A stretch of 64,000 nt of DNA from Cyclobacteriaceae bacterium (GCA_028285685.1 JANQOR010000010.1:1-64000); one strand, 5' to 3'; counted from the first letter of the stretch, positions 51,089 through 61,435 are shown. Program-made: numbers and translations. Notes: generated by a model from the sequence alone, not told the origin.

Positions 51089-51686
51089 TCACTATATTGA
51101 CCCCACCCGAAACCTGCTGCCAAATGATGGCATTGTAAACTACCACAACAAGATCTTGAGCAAAGTAGAAGCAGACTACTACTTCGAACGCCTTTTCACC
51201 ACAATAGATTGGAGACAGGATGAGGCGGTCATTTTTGGTAAACATATTTTCACAAAGAGGAAAGTCGCCTGGTATGGAGACAAACCCTTTGACTACCGTT
51301 ATTCCAACACTTCAAAGCAGGCTCTCCGATGGACTCAGGAGCTGCAGGTGTTGAAGAAATTAGCAGAGGAAAAGACCAAGGAAACCTACAATTCCTGCCT
51401 GATGAATCTGTATCATTCTGGCGAAGAAGGAATGGCATGGCACAGTGACGGTGAAAAAGATCTGAAACGAAACGGAGCAATCGCATCCATTACCTTGGGT
51501 GCTGAGCGTCGATTCGGCTTCAAACATAAAAAAACAGGTCAAAAGGTCATGATGACGTTGGAACATGGCAGCTTGATGGTGATGAAAGGCGAAACCCAAA
51601 CCTTCTGGTTGCACCGTCTGCCACCAACAAAGAAGATTCAGCAACCAAGAATAAATCTGACTTTCCGAACAATTGTTGGACAGTAG
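51075..51686 (+). CDS. AlkB DNA demethylase
   Basis: 203 residues. Fe(II)/2OG-dependent dioxygenase that removes methyl groups from 1-methyladenine and 3-methylcytosine. Iron ligands H123 and D125 in MAWHSDGEKDL, H180 in FWLHRLPPT; the 2OG arginines R192 and R198 in PRINLTFR; NLYHSGEEG and IASITLGAERRFGF are the usual family strands. The start overlaps the preceding zinc-domain gene by 14 bases, making this the fourth gene of the repair operon. Gene symbol left blank because alkB is also used for the alkane hydroxylase at 20187. Confidence 0.96.
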   Translation: MELFDHYIDPTRNLLPNDGIVNYHNKILSKVEADYYFERLFTTIDWRQDEAVIFGKHIFTKRKVAWYGDKPFDYRYSNTSKQALRWTQELQVLKKLAEEKTKETYNSCLMNLYHSGEEGMAWHSDGEKDLKRNGAIASITLGAERRFGFKHKKTGQKVMMTLEHGSLMVMKGETQTFWLHRLPPTKKIQQPRINLTFRTIVGQ

Positions 51687-51696
51687 ACATCTACCG

Positions 51697-51723
51697 GTCC
51701 TGTAATTCAGCCCTCCTCTATTG
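51697..51723 (+). promoter_or_regulatory. Candidate TGTAAY-N17-GTACT promoter of the first BNR propeller
   Basis: The sequence has TGTAAT, 17 bases, then GTACT with ATTG just before it, about 50 bases upstream of the ATG at 51775. The same layout (TGTAAC, 17 bases ending ATTG, GTACT) precedes the MacB-like permease gene. Read by eye. Confidence 0.4.
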
Positions 51724-51774
51724 GTACTAAGTATCATTCCGCTTAATTTTTCACTTCATCTAAAACCTAGTACC

Positions 51775-54700
51775 ATGAAGAAGGCTTTCCTTTTGGGATT
51801 AACCATTTTAGCAGCTGTACCCCATTTTGCTCAAAAAATAGATCCAGATGTTTTTCAAGATCTCAATTTTAGATTTATAGGACCAGAAGGCAACCGTGCC
51901 ATCGCTATTGCAGGTGTGCCTGGAGACCCAATGGTCAACTACATTGGAGCAGCCTCGGGGGGACTATGGAAAACGACCGACGGTGGGATCAATTGGAATC
52001 CCATATCTGATACGCTAGACGTATCGTCAATAGGTTCAGTAGCACTTGCACCCAGCGACCCAAACATCGTCTGGATGGGTACAGGTGAGACGTTTGTCAT
52101 CCGTCCCGCACACGCGATGGGAGATGGAATTTACAAATCAATTGATGCGGGAAAAACATGGGAGCGAATGGGCTTGGAAAAGACGGGAAGAATTGGAAGA
52201 ATCGTCATACATCCTACCAATCCAGACATAGCATATGCAGCAGCACTAGGCCACACCTATGGTCCGCAGCAAGATCGAGGTGTTTACAAAACAGAAGATG
52301 GCGGGAAAAGCTGGCGAAAAGTTCTTTTTGTGGATGAAGGTACTGGTGCAGCTGATATCACCATCGATCCACAAGATCCAAACACCTTGTATGCCGCTAT
52401 GTGGTCAATCCATATCAACACCTGGGGTTTGCGTAGCGGTGGTGCCGGTGGCGGGATTTATAAGTCGACAGATGGCGGAGATTCCTGGGAACCCATGACC
52501 AAAAATGGATTGCCGGGTGGATCCAAGAGACCGGTAGGAAAAACGGCAGTTGCCCTCTGCCACAGCAATCCAAATGTCGTTTATGCTCTCTTTGAGATCA
52601 ATAGTCCTGAACTATGGCGTTCTAATGACAAAGGTGTCAGTTGGACCTTGATGAGTCAAGATCACACGATGAATGAGCGAGCGCCTTACTATACAAGAAT
52701 TGCTGTTGCTCCGGACAATCCGGACGAGATCTATTTTCTGAGTGTACGATTCAGCAAGTCCATCGACGGTGGTAAGACCTTAATGAAGCGACCACCACGT
52801 GGCGGAGGTGACAATCATGATATGTGGATTGATCCGACCATGCCGGATCGAATGATGGTAGCGCATGACGGTTGTGCTAGTATGAGTCTAAATCGTGGAG
52901 AATCATTTAATCGAGTTGTCTTGCCAATTGCACAAATGTATCATGTCTCAGTTGATGATCAGGTTCCCTATTACGTTTATGGCAACAGACAAGACGGCTG
53001 GTCGTACCGAGGGCCAAGCAATAGTTTGCAGGGCTACATTCCTGTTGGGTTATGGCATGGTGTCGGTGGTTGTGAAAGCGGATTTGCAAAACCTGATCCA
53101 AATGATAATACGATTGTCTGGTCGGGTTGCTACGATGGCGGACTGGAACGTTATGATCTAAAAACAGGTTATGCCCGAGAAGTAAGGGTTTGGCCTGAAG
53201 CGAGCTACGGTTGGAAACCGGCTGACCTTAAATACCGATGGCATTGGAATTTCCCATTGAGTTTCTCTACCTCGGTCAAGCATCGTGTCTATGTTGGAAG
53301 TCAATTCGTTCATCAATCAGATGATGGCGGTCGGAGCTGGCAGGTAATCAGCCCGGATCTCACACTGAACTTAAAAGATCATCAACAAAGTTCAGGTGGC
53401 GTGGCAATTGACAATTTAATGACGTTTGATGGAGCCACCCTTTTCGCAATCGAGGAGTCTCCAATTGAAGCAGGGTTGATCTGGACGGGAAGTAACGACG
53501 GACAACTTCAACTAACAAGGGACGGTGGTAAGAACTGGAAAAACCTCACAGACAATATTCCAAACTTGCCTCCCTGGGGAACAATAGCTAACATTTTTCC
53601 TTCCAAGTATCAAGAAGGAACCGCTTACATCACAGTCGACCTCCATCAGATGGGAGATTTTGGTACGTACGCCTTTAAAACAGAAGATTATGGAGAAAGC
53701 TGGAAAAAAATATCAGACGGAGTACCGCAGAGCGTACACAGTTTCGCACATGTGATTGTGGAGGATCCCAAGAAACAAGGAATGCTCTATCTAGGTGTCG
53801 ACAATGGCATCTATATCAGCCATGATGATGGGGTAAATTGGATGAGGCTACGGAATAACCTGCCTCCGGCTCCTGTTTATTGGCTGACCGTTCAAGAGCG
53901 CTTTGATGATCTGGTAGTCGGCACCTACGGAAGAGGTTACTACATATTGGATGATCTGACTGCACTTCGTCAGTTTGATGCTTCTAAAAATGGTCAAATA
54001 CAAGTTTTTAATCCGCGAGCATCCTATCGTTTTAGCAGAAAAGAAGGGATCAAAACAGATGGAAGAAGTTTCAATTCGGGCCAGAATCCAAATTATGGGA
54101 CACCTATCAACTACTATCTGCCAACCGATCTATCAAAGCAAGTAACAATCGAAATACTGGACGAGAACCAAGAGGTTATCCGAACATTGGAGGGCTCTAA
54201 CAACAAAGGCATAAATCGAGTCATGTGGGACCTTCGTTACGAGCCTACGTTCAAGCCCAGACTACGTACGCAACCTCCTGGTCGCCCCTGGGTACAGTTG
54301 AATGGAGAAGGTTGGAGACCGTTGGTAACCTGGGATCTTGATCTATGGCGTGGACAGTTTGGACCTAGGGTCGTGCCGGGAAAGTATACCGCTCGAATCC
54401 GGATTGACGATAATAGCTTCACAAAGGAGTTGACGGTGTTAAGAGACCCCAACACGGGCGGAACGATTGATGGCATCAAAGAACAAGTAGCTCTCTCACT
54501 TGAATTGAGAGATGCTATGAATCTGGCCGTAACGATGATCAACAAGATCGAGATCATTCGTGCCGAACTAAATGATCTAACACCTTCCCTACGAAGTAGA
54601 TCCGACGTAAAGGAAGCTCAGAGATTATCAAATGTTTCTACGGATATTGTCGGTACCCTCTATGATATTCACCTCACAGGTGCGCGCGAAGATGCTTTTC

Positions 54701-54942
54701 GCTCTCCAATGAAATTGTATGGAAGATTGAGTGCTCTGGCTAGTGATCTCAGTGCCAGCGGAATTGATTTCAAGCCAACTAACCAACAAAGCGAGGTAGC
54801 TCAGGTGTTATCAAAACGATTAGACAATTCTCGGATTCAATTTGAAAAACTTGTAGACGAAGACATCAAAGCCTTCAATGAGAAATTGAATAAGCTAGAC
54901 ATGAAGATTGACCTGGAGAAAAAAGTCGATGATGGCGAGTAA
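51775..54942 (+). CDS. Secreted BNR/VPS10-like beta-propeller protein, about 1055 residues
   Basis: Start at ATG 51775, giving the signal peptide MKKAFLLGLTILAAVPHFAQ (a TTG at 51721 would lie in the promoter). The chain has many Asp-box/BNR units: TTDGGINW, SIDAGKTW, TEDGGKSW, STDGGDSW, SNDKGVSW, SIDGGKT, SDDGGRSW, TRDGGKNW, TEDYGESW and SHDDGVNW, separated by VYYAA-type PDNPD strands. The arrangement is that of sortilin/VPS10-type or xyloglucanase-like propellers of Bacteroidota, with a C-terminal beta and helical domain (about 800-1055: TVEILDENQEVIRT, KELTVLRDPN). No catalytic residue can be assigned. A TGTAAY-N17-GTACT box precedes it. The 58125 gene is a paralogue on the other strand. 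Confidence 0.9.
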   Translation: MKKAFLLGLTILAAVPHFAQKIDPDVFQDLNFRFIGPEGNRAIAIAGVPGDPMVNYIGAASGGLWKTTDGGINWNPISDTLDVSSIGSVALAPSDPNIVWMGTGETFVIRPAHAMGDGIYKSIDAGKTWERMGLEKTGRIGRIVIHPTNPDIAYAAALGHTYGPQQDRGVYKTEDGGKSWRKVLFVDEGTGAADITIDPQDPNTLYAAMWSIHINTWGLRSGGAGGGIYKSTDGGDSWEPMTKNGLPGGSKRPVGKTAVALCHSNPNVVYALFEINSPELWRSNDKGVSWTLMSQDHTMNERAPYYTRIAVAPDNPDEIYFLSVRFSKSIDGGKTLMKRPPRGGGDNHDMWIDPTMPDRMMVAHDGCASMSLNRGESFNRVVLPIAQMYHVSVDDQVPYYVYGNRQDGWSYRGPSNSLQGYIPVGLWHGVGGCESGFAKPDPNDNTIVWSGCYDGGLERYDLKTGYAREVRVWPEASYGWKPADLKYRWHWNFPLSFSTSVKHRVYVGSQFVHQSDDGGRSWQVISPDLTLNLKDHQQSSGGVAIDNLMTFDGATLFAIEESPIEAGLIWTGSNDGQLQLTRDGGKNWKNLTDNIPNLPPWGTIANIFPSKYQEGTAYITVDLHQMGDFGTYAFKTEDYGESWKKISDGVPQSVHSFAHVIVEDPKKQGMLYLGVDNGIYISHDDGVNWMRLRNNLPPAPVYWLTVQERFDDLVVGTYGRGYYILDDLTALRQFDASKNGQIQVFNPRASYRFSRKEGIKTDGRSFNSGQNPNYGTPINYYLPTDLSKQVTIEILDENQEVIRTLEGSNNKGINRVMWDLRYEPTFKPRLRTQPPGRPWVQLNGEGWRPLVTWDLDLWRGQFGPRVVPGKYTARIRIDDNSFTKELTVLRDPNTGGTIDGIKEQVALSLELRDAMNLAVTMINKIEIIRAELNDLTPSLRSRSDVKEAQRLSNVSTDIVGTLYDIHLTGAREDAFRSPMKLYGRLSALASDLSASGIDFKPTNQQSEVAQVLSKRLDNSRIQFEKLVDEDIKAFNEKLNKLDMKIDLEKKVDDGE

Positions 54943-54960
54943 GTAGGATAAACACCAGCT

Positions 54961-55512
54961 ATGAGTCTATTTGAATACTTAGCCATCGTTTTCTCGATCG
55001 TGATCGGTTTGACATTGTCAAAGTTGGTCTCAGCGCTGGTGAACTCGGTTCGACATGCTTTCACGGGCAAATTCTACTTTCTGCCAGTGGTTTGGGTAGT
55101 GACGCTAATTGTTTGGATTTCTATCCTTTGGTGGGGAATGTTTGCCTGGAATGAAAAGGAGGATTGGACATTGCTTCACTTCAACTTTTTAATCTTTTAT
55201 GTCATAATCATCTTTATGATGTCGGACTTTTTAGTGGCCGATAACAACAAATACGACACCACTGAGCAGTTCTTAGAAAAAAGAAAGGGCTTCTTTGGAT
55301 CAATTATCGCAGCATGGGTATTTGATATTTTCGAGACGGTGCAGCTTTCCCTGGAAGTCAGCAGCCGGCCAATTCCGACGCTATATCCAATTATGACAGG
55401 TCTCACCATTTCTTTACTAGTCATTGGCATCCTTACCAGAAACCTTCTCTATCAAAAGGCCTTGGCAATTTTCGTGTTAGCTGAAATCGTTGTTTATATC
55501 TTGATTTTATAA
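54961..55512 (+). CDS. Membrane protein, five or six helices, unknown
   Basis: 183 residues, starting 18 bases after the propeller stop. Hydrophobic segments: SLFEYLAIVFSIVIGLTLSKLVSAL, FLPVVWVVTLIVWISILWWGMFAWN, FNFLIFYVIIIFMMSDFLVAD, TLYPIMTGLTISLLVIGILT and KALAIFVLAEIVVYILIL. Family not recognised; probably cotranscribed with the propeller. Confidence 0.75.
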   Translation: MSLFEYLAIVFSIVIGLTLSKLVSALVNSVRHAFTGKFYFLPVVWVVTLIVWISILWWGMFAWNEKEDWTLLHFNFLIFYVIIIFMMSDFLVADNNKYDTTEQFLEKRKGFFGSIIAAWVFDIFETVQLSLEVSSRPIPTLYPIMTGLTISLLVIGILTRNLLYQKALAIFVLAEIVVYILIL

Positions 55513-55631
55513 GGTTAGGTGGATCAGCAGGTTTTAAATCGGAATGAAACCGATCAGATTTCTGCAGCAACGACCGAAATTGAACATTCCAGATTAGCCA
55601 AGATCTCGTTTAATGACTGAAAATCAACAAG

Positions 55632-55656
55632 TTGTAACCAATGGCATGGCGATTGG
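55632..55656 (+). promoter_or_regulatory. Candidate TGTAAY-N17-GTACT promoter with direct repeat before the MacB-like permease
   Basis: TGTAAC (from 55633), 17 bases ending ATTG, then GTACT. Ten bases further a second TTGTAACCAA copy (55663-55672) repeats the upstream TTGTAACCAA (55632-55641) and ends 15 bases before the ATG. The two copies are spaced 31 bases apart, roughly three helical turns, so a dimeric regulator or an additional promoter element are options. Confidence 0.4.
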
Positions 55657-55686
55657 TACTCTTGTAACCAACCAAAACCATTTCAC

Positions 55687-58032
55687 ATGCTGACCGATTT
55701 AAAATTCACGCTACGAAGGATATTCAAGAACAAATTAGGAGCCATTATTAACACGCTCGGTCTTACGATCGGGATCTTTGTGTGTGTTGTTCTCCTCAAC
55801 TATTTTATTCAGGAATCTACGTATGATCACTATCACAGCAAAGCAAACAGAATTTTTAAGGTTTACAGTAATGTAGCCTTTAGTCCCGGCAATATCGGTT
55901 CCTTTGGAATCACGTCTGGGACACTGGCCAAAGACTATCAAGACAATTTTCCCCAGGTGGAAAAGGCAGCACGTCTGTATGGACCAAATACGGTAGAAGT
56001 TGATATCAGTCAAGATCGGCTCAACAATGTGAGCACCCTCCAGGTGGATTACTCATTTTTCGAAATGTTTGATTTCCAAGGAGTAGCCACTACAAACTTC
56101 GATTCGCCTGATGATGCAGTGGTTAGTTCGGCTTTTGCTCAGACACTTGCCGTGAAAGATCCAATCGGCACTCAGATTGAAGTGGAAGGTAAAATCTACG
56201 TCATTAGGGCAGTCACTGAGATTCCCTATAGCACCCAATATAGGTTCGACATAGCACTTCCACTGGTTTCTGATCCAATGTATGATGATCTGGAAAATGG
56301 AGGTTTAGAAGTGGAAACCTATGTTTTACTAAAGGAAAGTATCGACACTCAGGTTACTTTAGAACAGCTCAAAGAGCACTATAACGAGGTCTTAAGCGAA
56401 AGGTGGCCGTATGAATCTAACAGCTATATACTTCCTCTTAAAGAGACCTACCTGGATACCAGAGCCCAAAACAGGCTAGGAAACGGAAACAAACAACTGT
56501 TGACCATTATTCTGACCATAGCGCTTTTGGTACTAGGGTTGGCTTTAATCAACTATGTCAATCTGCAAGTCGCCAACAATCACAGTCGCACTCCTGAGCT
56601 TCGAATAAAGAAGATCATGGGTGCCGGGAAAAAAGTACTATTAAAACAGGGTGTACTTGAATCCCTGATCACTATTTTTCTTTCAGGTGCGCTCGCACTC
56701 TTCCTACTAGACATTTTTTATATGTCGGAAACGAGTAAGCTGCTTGGAAGTCAAACACTAACCATTGGCGAATGGAGCTGGATCTACTGGGTGATTTTCT
56801 TCGCAACCCTCTTCACCATTGGAACCATCGCAGGAATTATTCCTTCATTCAAATTATTTCAGCTGGGATCGATCACTCAACAAGAGATAAAGCAGAAGAA
56901 ATTAGGAAGCTTGACCGTTTCGTTGGTGGTATTTCAATTTTTCGTAACCACGTCGCTTCTAACGACCATTCTTTTTGTGAACGATCAAATGGATTTGCTA
57001 AAAAATCAGCCAACGGGGTACGACGCGGATCAGGTGGTCATCATTAATAATTTAAATGATGTGCATAAGGATAAATATCAGCAGATCAAAACTCAGCTTG
57101 AAAATCATCCCTACATACTAAGTGTTGCCGGATCCCAAAATGCGCCAGGTGTAGGAGCAAGTGGACAATTTGTCCGAAGAGCGGATCAGGACGCAGAGGA
57201 CGGTACGATCATCGCGCATATCCGAACAATCAATGGTTATGCTGAGACACTGGATTTAGAATTTGTCTATGGAGGAGATTTCAACAAAACCAGCCCAAAG
57301 GGTGAAGGTCAATTCATATTGAATGAAACTGCGATGCAAAAGCTGTTTGGAGCCAACATGAATCCGGTCGGTGAGGTGATCAATATGAGCGGAAGGGTCG
57401 GCAAAATTGTAGGGGTTGTGAAAGATTTTCACTACAGGTCCTTTCACCACAAAATAGGTCCTTTGGCCATTAACGTAGAGGAGCCCTACAACTTAACGAT
57501 GATGGTGAAAATCAGACCGGAAAATATCCATACTAGCCTCGATCTCATTGGAAATGCACTGGCCAGTGTTGACCCAAAGTACGTTTTCGATTATGAATTT
57601 CTGGATGATCAGTTCAGTCAGACGTATAAAGCTGAAATTCGTGCTCAGACAATCGTGACCTATGCCACACTCATAGCGTTCTCGATTTCCGTCCTTGGAC
57701 TTCTTGCACTAAGTATTTTCGTCATTAACTCTAAAATCAAAGAAATAGCCATAAGAAAAGCATTAGGTGGTAGCCCTTCGCACATTTTTGGTAAACTCTC
57801 AAGTCAGCTTGTCAGCTGGATAATCATTGGCAATTTATTGTCAATTCCTGCCACCTATTTTACAGCTAAAAACTGGGTTGAAGACTTCATTTATCAAATT
57901 GAGTTGAGCAACCTTCTTTGGATGACTCCAATTTCAGCATTTGTCACAATTCTTGTTGCTATGGCAGCTATAACAAAGAAATTGCACAAGACGATGACTC
58001 TGAATCCGGTCGAATTTCTTAGGCATGAGTGA
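55687..58032 (+). CDS. MacB/FtsX-type ABC transporter permease, orphan
   Basis: 781 residues. Two FtsX-like halves: an N-terminal helix (GAIINTLGLTIGIFVCVVLLNYFI), a MacB-type periplasmic core (YDHYHSKANRIFKVYSN..., about 45-240), three helices (LLTIILTIALLVLGLALINYVNLQVANNHSRTPELRIKKIMGAGK), a second core, and three final helices (FSISVLGLLALSIFVINSKIKEIAIRKALGGSPSHIFGKL). The paired R-x-KK-MGA-K/ AIRKALGGS coupling loops are intact. It lacks its own ATPase and none is next to it, as is usual for such Bacteroidota permeases. Preceded by TGTAAC-N17-GTACT and a duplicated TTGTAACCAA. Confidence 0.9.
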   Translation: MLTDLKFTLRRIFKNKLGAIINTLGLTIGIFVCVVLLNYFIQESTYDHYHSKANRIFKVYSNVAFSPGNIGSFGITSGTLAKDYQDNFPQVEKAARLYGPNTVEVDISQDRLNNVSTLQVDYSFFEMFDFQGVATTNFDSPDDAVVSSAFAQTLAVKDPIGTQIEVEGKIYVIRAVTEIPYSTQYRFDIALPLVSDPMYDDLENGGLEVETYVLLKESIDTQVTLEQLKEHYNEVLSERWPYESNSYILPLKETYLDTRAQNRLGNGNKQLLTIILTIALLVLGLALINYVNLQVANNHSRTPELRIKKIMGAGKKVLLKQGVLESLITIFLSGALALFLLDIFYMSETSKLLGSQTLTIGEWSWIYWVIFFATLFTIGTIAGIIPSFKLFQLGSITQQEIKQKKLGSLTVSLVVFQFFVTTSLLTTILFVNDQMDLLKNQPTGYDADQVVIINNLNDVHKDKYQQIKTQLENHPYILSVAGSQNAPGVGASGQFVRRADQDAEDGTIIAHIRTINGYAETLDLEFVYGGDFNKTSPKGEGQFILNETAMQKLFGANMNPVGEVINMSGRVGKIVGVVKDFHYRSFHHKIGPLAINVEEPYNLTMMVKIRPENIHTSLDLIGNALASVDPKYVFDYEFLDDQFSQTYKAEIRAQTIVTYATLIAFSISVLGLLALSIFVINSKIKEIAIRKALGGSPSHIFGKLSSQLVSWIIIGNLLSIPATYFTAKNWVEDFIYQIELSNLLWMTPISAFVTILVAMAAITKKLHKTMTLNPVEFLRHE

Positions 58033-58046
58033 GCTTAGGTCATAGA

Positions 58047-58117
58047 CCGTATTGAGGCTCCGGAGGCTGACGAGCAAGCTTCTTCGAACGTCGTCTTCGA
58101 GAGCCTCATACTGACGG
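58047..58117. repeat. Long inverted repeat between convergent genes
   Basis: CCGTATTGAGGCTC at 58047-58060 is mirrored by GAGCCTCATACTGACGG at 58101-58117 with one small bulge. The inner part contains a second pair (GACGA and TCGTC). It fills the gap between the convergent permease and BNR genes and may work as a bidirectional terminator, although no T run follows. Confidence 0.55.
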
Positions 58118-58124
58118 TTTCAAC

Positions 58125-61100
58125 CTATCGTCTCACAACGCCAATTCCGGATTCATTTAACTGTTTATTAAAAGCAGGAACATCGGTCTCCATAATTTCT
58201 GCAGCTCTAGCATCCAACTCTTTCCATTGCTCCTCCAGCTCATCTCGTCTGTCTTTGGAAGGTTTGTTAACCTTCGGAATTTCACTTTCAACGGAGTTAA
58301 TAAGAAATAGATATTCGGCGGTAAACTTGTTGGCGTAATTAACCACATCGTCGTAAGCTTTTGACTTCCGTTGGACCATATCCTCGTCCCAAGCTTTCAT
58401 CTTTTTGATCAGCCCTTCTCCGCTTTTCTTAAGTGAGACGAAACCTACTTCATCAGGTATGTCCTTCAATACAGCGCTTAATTGATTCTGCATTTTCATC
58501 ATAGTATTCACTTTTTGATGCATCTCACTCAAGCTTGCTTCAACTGACTTCATGAAAGCATCGTAGTCTGCATAATCCGCATCTGTCAATTCATATAGTG
58601 GATTAGATACGATCTTAAAATTTGTAGTCACTTGCTGACCGTTAGCACTCAATGTCATGTTGTAGTCTCCAGGTGAAGCTTTATGTCCTCGGAAACTCCC
58701 TTCGATGTACGCCTTGGGTGCACCAACCATTGTAGAATATCTCAAGTCCCAGACGAACCTATTTAAGCCCTTCTTCTTTCCAATAGTTGGCTCAGGTGAT
58801 GGCCCTCCAGCATACCGAATATAAGATTGATCCTTCCTGGAAGTCAACTTTCGAACTACATCTCCATTCGCTGCTTTTATCTCCAAGGTTACTTCAGCAT
58901 CCTCTGAAAGCTCCGGCAGCTGGTAGTAGATAACCAGACCGTTTGCAGGATTTATGCCAACAAAAGGATTTGTCCCGTCGTTGGAATTTCCATTCAAAGG
59001 ACTCCCCCAATTCCCCAACATGGCATCCTCAGGTTTATACAAAGTCAATTCTTCATTTCCTTTCCTGTACTGCCTAAGCAATTCCAAATCATCCAATATC
59101 CAAAAAGACCTGCCAGCTGTTGCCACGACAAGATCCCCATGCCTAACAATCAAATCTGTGACTGGCGTAACTGGAAAATTAAGATTAAACGGCTCCCAAT
59201 TCTTACCTGCATCCCACGAAATGTAGATGCCTGTTTCGGTCCCTGCATAAAGCAGATCTGGCATTTTTTCATCTTCGCGTACTACGCGTGTGTACGAACC
59301 ATCGGGAATTCCATTGGTAATGTTTGTCCAGGATTTTCCATAATTGGTAGTCTTGAACAGCGCAGGTTTGAGATCATTGAACTTGTATCGTGTGGTGGCG
59401 ATATAGGCCGTCGCAGGATCGTTAGGAGAGAGTTCAATTGCGCTGATCAGGGTTTCAGGAAGGCCTTTGGGTGTCACGTTGGTCCATGTCGCTCCACCGT
59501 CTCTCGTTAGCTGGACCAAACCATCATCGCTTCCTGTCCAGATCACGCCTTTTTGATGTGGTGACTCGGCAATGTAGCTGAGGGTTCCGTAGTTCTCCGC
59601 ACCTACAGCCTCATTCGTGTAAGGTCCTCCTCCCTTCCCTTGCTTCTCGTCTTCATTTCTCGTGAGATCAGGTGAAACTTCTTCCCATGTAGTGCCCAGG
59701 TCTTTTGTTCGTAACAAATATTGAGCCCCGTGATAAAAGGTGCCGGGTTCATGCTTTGACCAAATGATTGGAGAATTCCAACTGAAACGATACTTCATAT
59801 CTCGTGTTGCTCTTCCGAGATACTGAATGGGGGCTGTAGGAATACCTGTGCTGGCTATGGCCTTGTTGTCAAGCACTTCGATTGAACTTAGGTAGCTTCC
59901 GCCAAGAACATAACGTGGATCATCGGGATCGAAGGCAAGAAATGCACTTTCACCACCCGCCGAATAGGTCCAATTCTGGGTAGTGATGCTGCCACGCCCT
60001 AATGCCATGCTCTCTATCCGAACAGAAGTGTTATCCTGTTGACCTCCATAAATTCGGTATGGAAATGCGTTATCAACATTAACCCGATAAAATTGGGCGG
60101 TAGGCATATTGGCTTGGGTTGACCAGGTCTTTGCAAAGTTGAAACTAATAGCAGCACCGCCATCATTCGCAATCACCATGTTGTTAGAATTGTCTGGGTT
60201 TATCCATAAATCATGGAAGTCACCATGCGTACCAGTGATCCGTTCCCAGGTTTTACCACCATCTATCGAGCGAAGCGCTGGAGCGCTCAGAACATAAACT
60301 ACATTGTCATTGTTCGGATCGACAAATACTTCTATATAATACCAGGCTCTCTGCACTAGTCGATGATCGCTACTAACCTTTGACCAACTGCCGCCACCAT
60401 TCTGAGAAACAAACAGGCCTCCCTGCTCCTTCTCTGTATCGCTCTCAATCAGTGCATACACTTTATTAGCATTTGATCTACTTACAGCAATGGCCATCTT
60501 ACCCATTTCTTTTGGCAGACCTCTTTGAATTTTTTTCCAGGTAGCACCCGCATCTGTGGTTTTATAAAGGCCGCTACCAGGTCCCCCGCTTACTACCTTC
60601 CAGGGCAATCTTTGATGTTCCCACATTGCAGCATACATAACATTGGGATTGTTCATGTCCATGGATAGCTCCGAGCAACCGGTGAGGTCGTTGACATACA
60701 GTATCCTGGACCAGCTTACCCCACCATCGGTTGATTTATAAATCCCACGCTCGGGATTAGGTCCGTTTACAGCGCCCTGGGCGGCGACATATACGATGTC
60801 TGGGTTTTTAGGATGGATGACGATTCGAGAAATCTGTCTTGTCTTTTCCAGGCCCATTTTCTTCCAGGTTTTCCCAGCATCCCACGATTTGTATACACCG
60901 TCACCGTAAGAGGTCATGACTCCTCGTGGTGCATGCTCACCCATTCCACAATACACGACGTTAGGATCTGATTCGGAAACAGCCACCGCTCCAACTGAAC
61001 CTGTCTTGAAGAAACCGTCAGAAATATTCGTCCACCGTTGACCTGCATCCTCTGTTTTCCACAATCCACCCCCGGTGGTCCCCATATAATAGGTAAGAGG

Positions 61101-61253
61101 ATCTCCCACTACTCCACTAGCCGTGACGGACCTACCTCCTCTGAAAGGTCCAATATTACGATACTTCACCGTCTGGAAGATACTGTCCAACGTCTGTGCC
61201 TCAAGTCCGAACATTAAAACAGACAGGAATGGTAGTGCTAAAAACTTCTTCAT
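58125..61253 (-). CDS. Secreted BNR/VPS10-like beta-propeller protein, 1042 residues
   Basis: 1042 residues, signal peptide [20 protein letters not shown]. Repeated Asp-box units: [72 protein letters not shown] and SWDAGKNW. The start [20 protein letters not shown] and the strands [31 protein letters not shown] match the Bacteroidota glycosyl-hydrolase-like VPS10 family; the C-terminal 250 residues (beta domain with [10 protein letters not shown], then a long helical tail) resemble those of the plus-strand paralogue. No catalytic residues identified. Confidence 0.9.
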   Translation of the reverse strand: MKKFLALPFLSVLMFGLEAQTLDSIFQTVKYRNIGPFRGGRSVTASGVVGDPLTYYMGTTGGGLWKTEDAGQRWTNISDGFFKTGSVGAVAVSESDPNVVYCGMGEHAPRGVMTSYGDGVYKSWDAGKTWKKMGLEKTRQISRIVIHPKNPDIVYVAAQGAVNGPNPERGIYKSTDGGVSWSRILYVNDLTGCSELSMDMNNPNVMYAAMWEHQRLPWKVVSGGPGSGLYKTTDAGATWKKIQRGLPKEMGKMAIAVSRSNANKVYALIESDTEKEQGGLFVSQNGGGSWSKVSSDHRLVQRAWYYIEVFVDPNNDNVVYVLSAPALRSIDGGKTWERITGTHGDFHDLWINPDNSNNMVIANDGGAAISFNFAKTWSTQANMPTAQFYRVNVDNAFPYRIYGGQQDNTSVRIESMALGRGSITTQNWTYSAGGESAFLAFDPDDPRYVLGGSYLSSIEVLDNKAIASTGIPTAPIQYLGRATRDMKYRFSWNSPIIWSKHEPGTFYHGAQYLLRTKDLGTTWEEVSPDLTRNEDEKQGKGGGPYTNEAVGAENYGTLSYIAESPHQKGVIWTGSDDGLVQLTRDGGATWTNVTPKGLPETLISAIELSPNDPATAYIATTRYKFNDLKPALFKTTNYGKSWTNITNGIPDGSYTRVVREDEKMPDLLYAGTETGIYISWDAGKNWEPFNLNFPVTPVTDLIVRHGDLVVATAGRSFWILDDLELLRQYRKGNEELTLYKPEDAMLGNWGSPLNGNSNDGTNPFVGINPANGLVIYYQLPELSEDAEVTLEIKAANGDVVRKLTSRKDQSYIRYAGGPSPEPTIGKKKGLNRFVWDLRYSTMVGAPKAYIEGSFRGHKASPGDYNMTLSANGQQVTTNFKIVSNPLYELTDADYADYDAFMKSVEASLSEMHQKVNTMMKMQNQLSAVLKDIPDEVGFVSLKKSGEGLIKKMKAWDEDMVQRKSKAYDDVVNYANKFTAEYLFLINSVESEIPKVNKPSKDRRDELEEQWKELDARAAEIMETDVPAFNKQLNESGIGVVRR

Positions 61254-61408
61254 TGGTCTTTGATTAAGTGAGAATCCAAGTTAAGACTAAATAGGATATC
61301 GGGCAATATGAATTGCAAGATCAGCGTTCAAGAAAGTCACCGCAACCACTCTAAAACACCGTTCATATAAATTAACTATCATTAAGATTTTACAAGTGTT
61401 CTTACTAG

Positions 61409-61416
61409 TAAACTTG
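61409..61416 (+). promoter_or_regulatory. Candidate -7 box of the M61 peptidase gene
   Basis: TAAACTTG fits the TAnnTTTG consensus at seven of eight bases, 20 bases before the ATG at 61436. The same octamer precedes the OmpA/PD40 gene on the minus strand. Confidence 0.3.
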
Positions 61417-61435
61417 CAGATCTAATAATTACGAA

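Noticed and set aside
61254..61435. A third TGTAAY-N17-GTACT type promoter in front of the minus-strand propeller
   Set aside because: The best minus-strand candidate reads TGCAAT-N17-CTATT, which matches only three of five bases of the -10 part.
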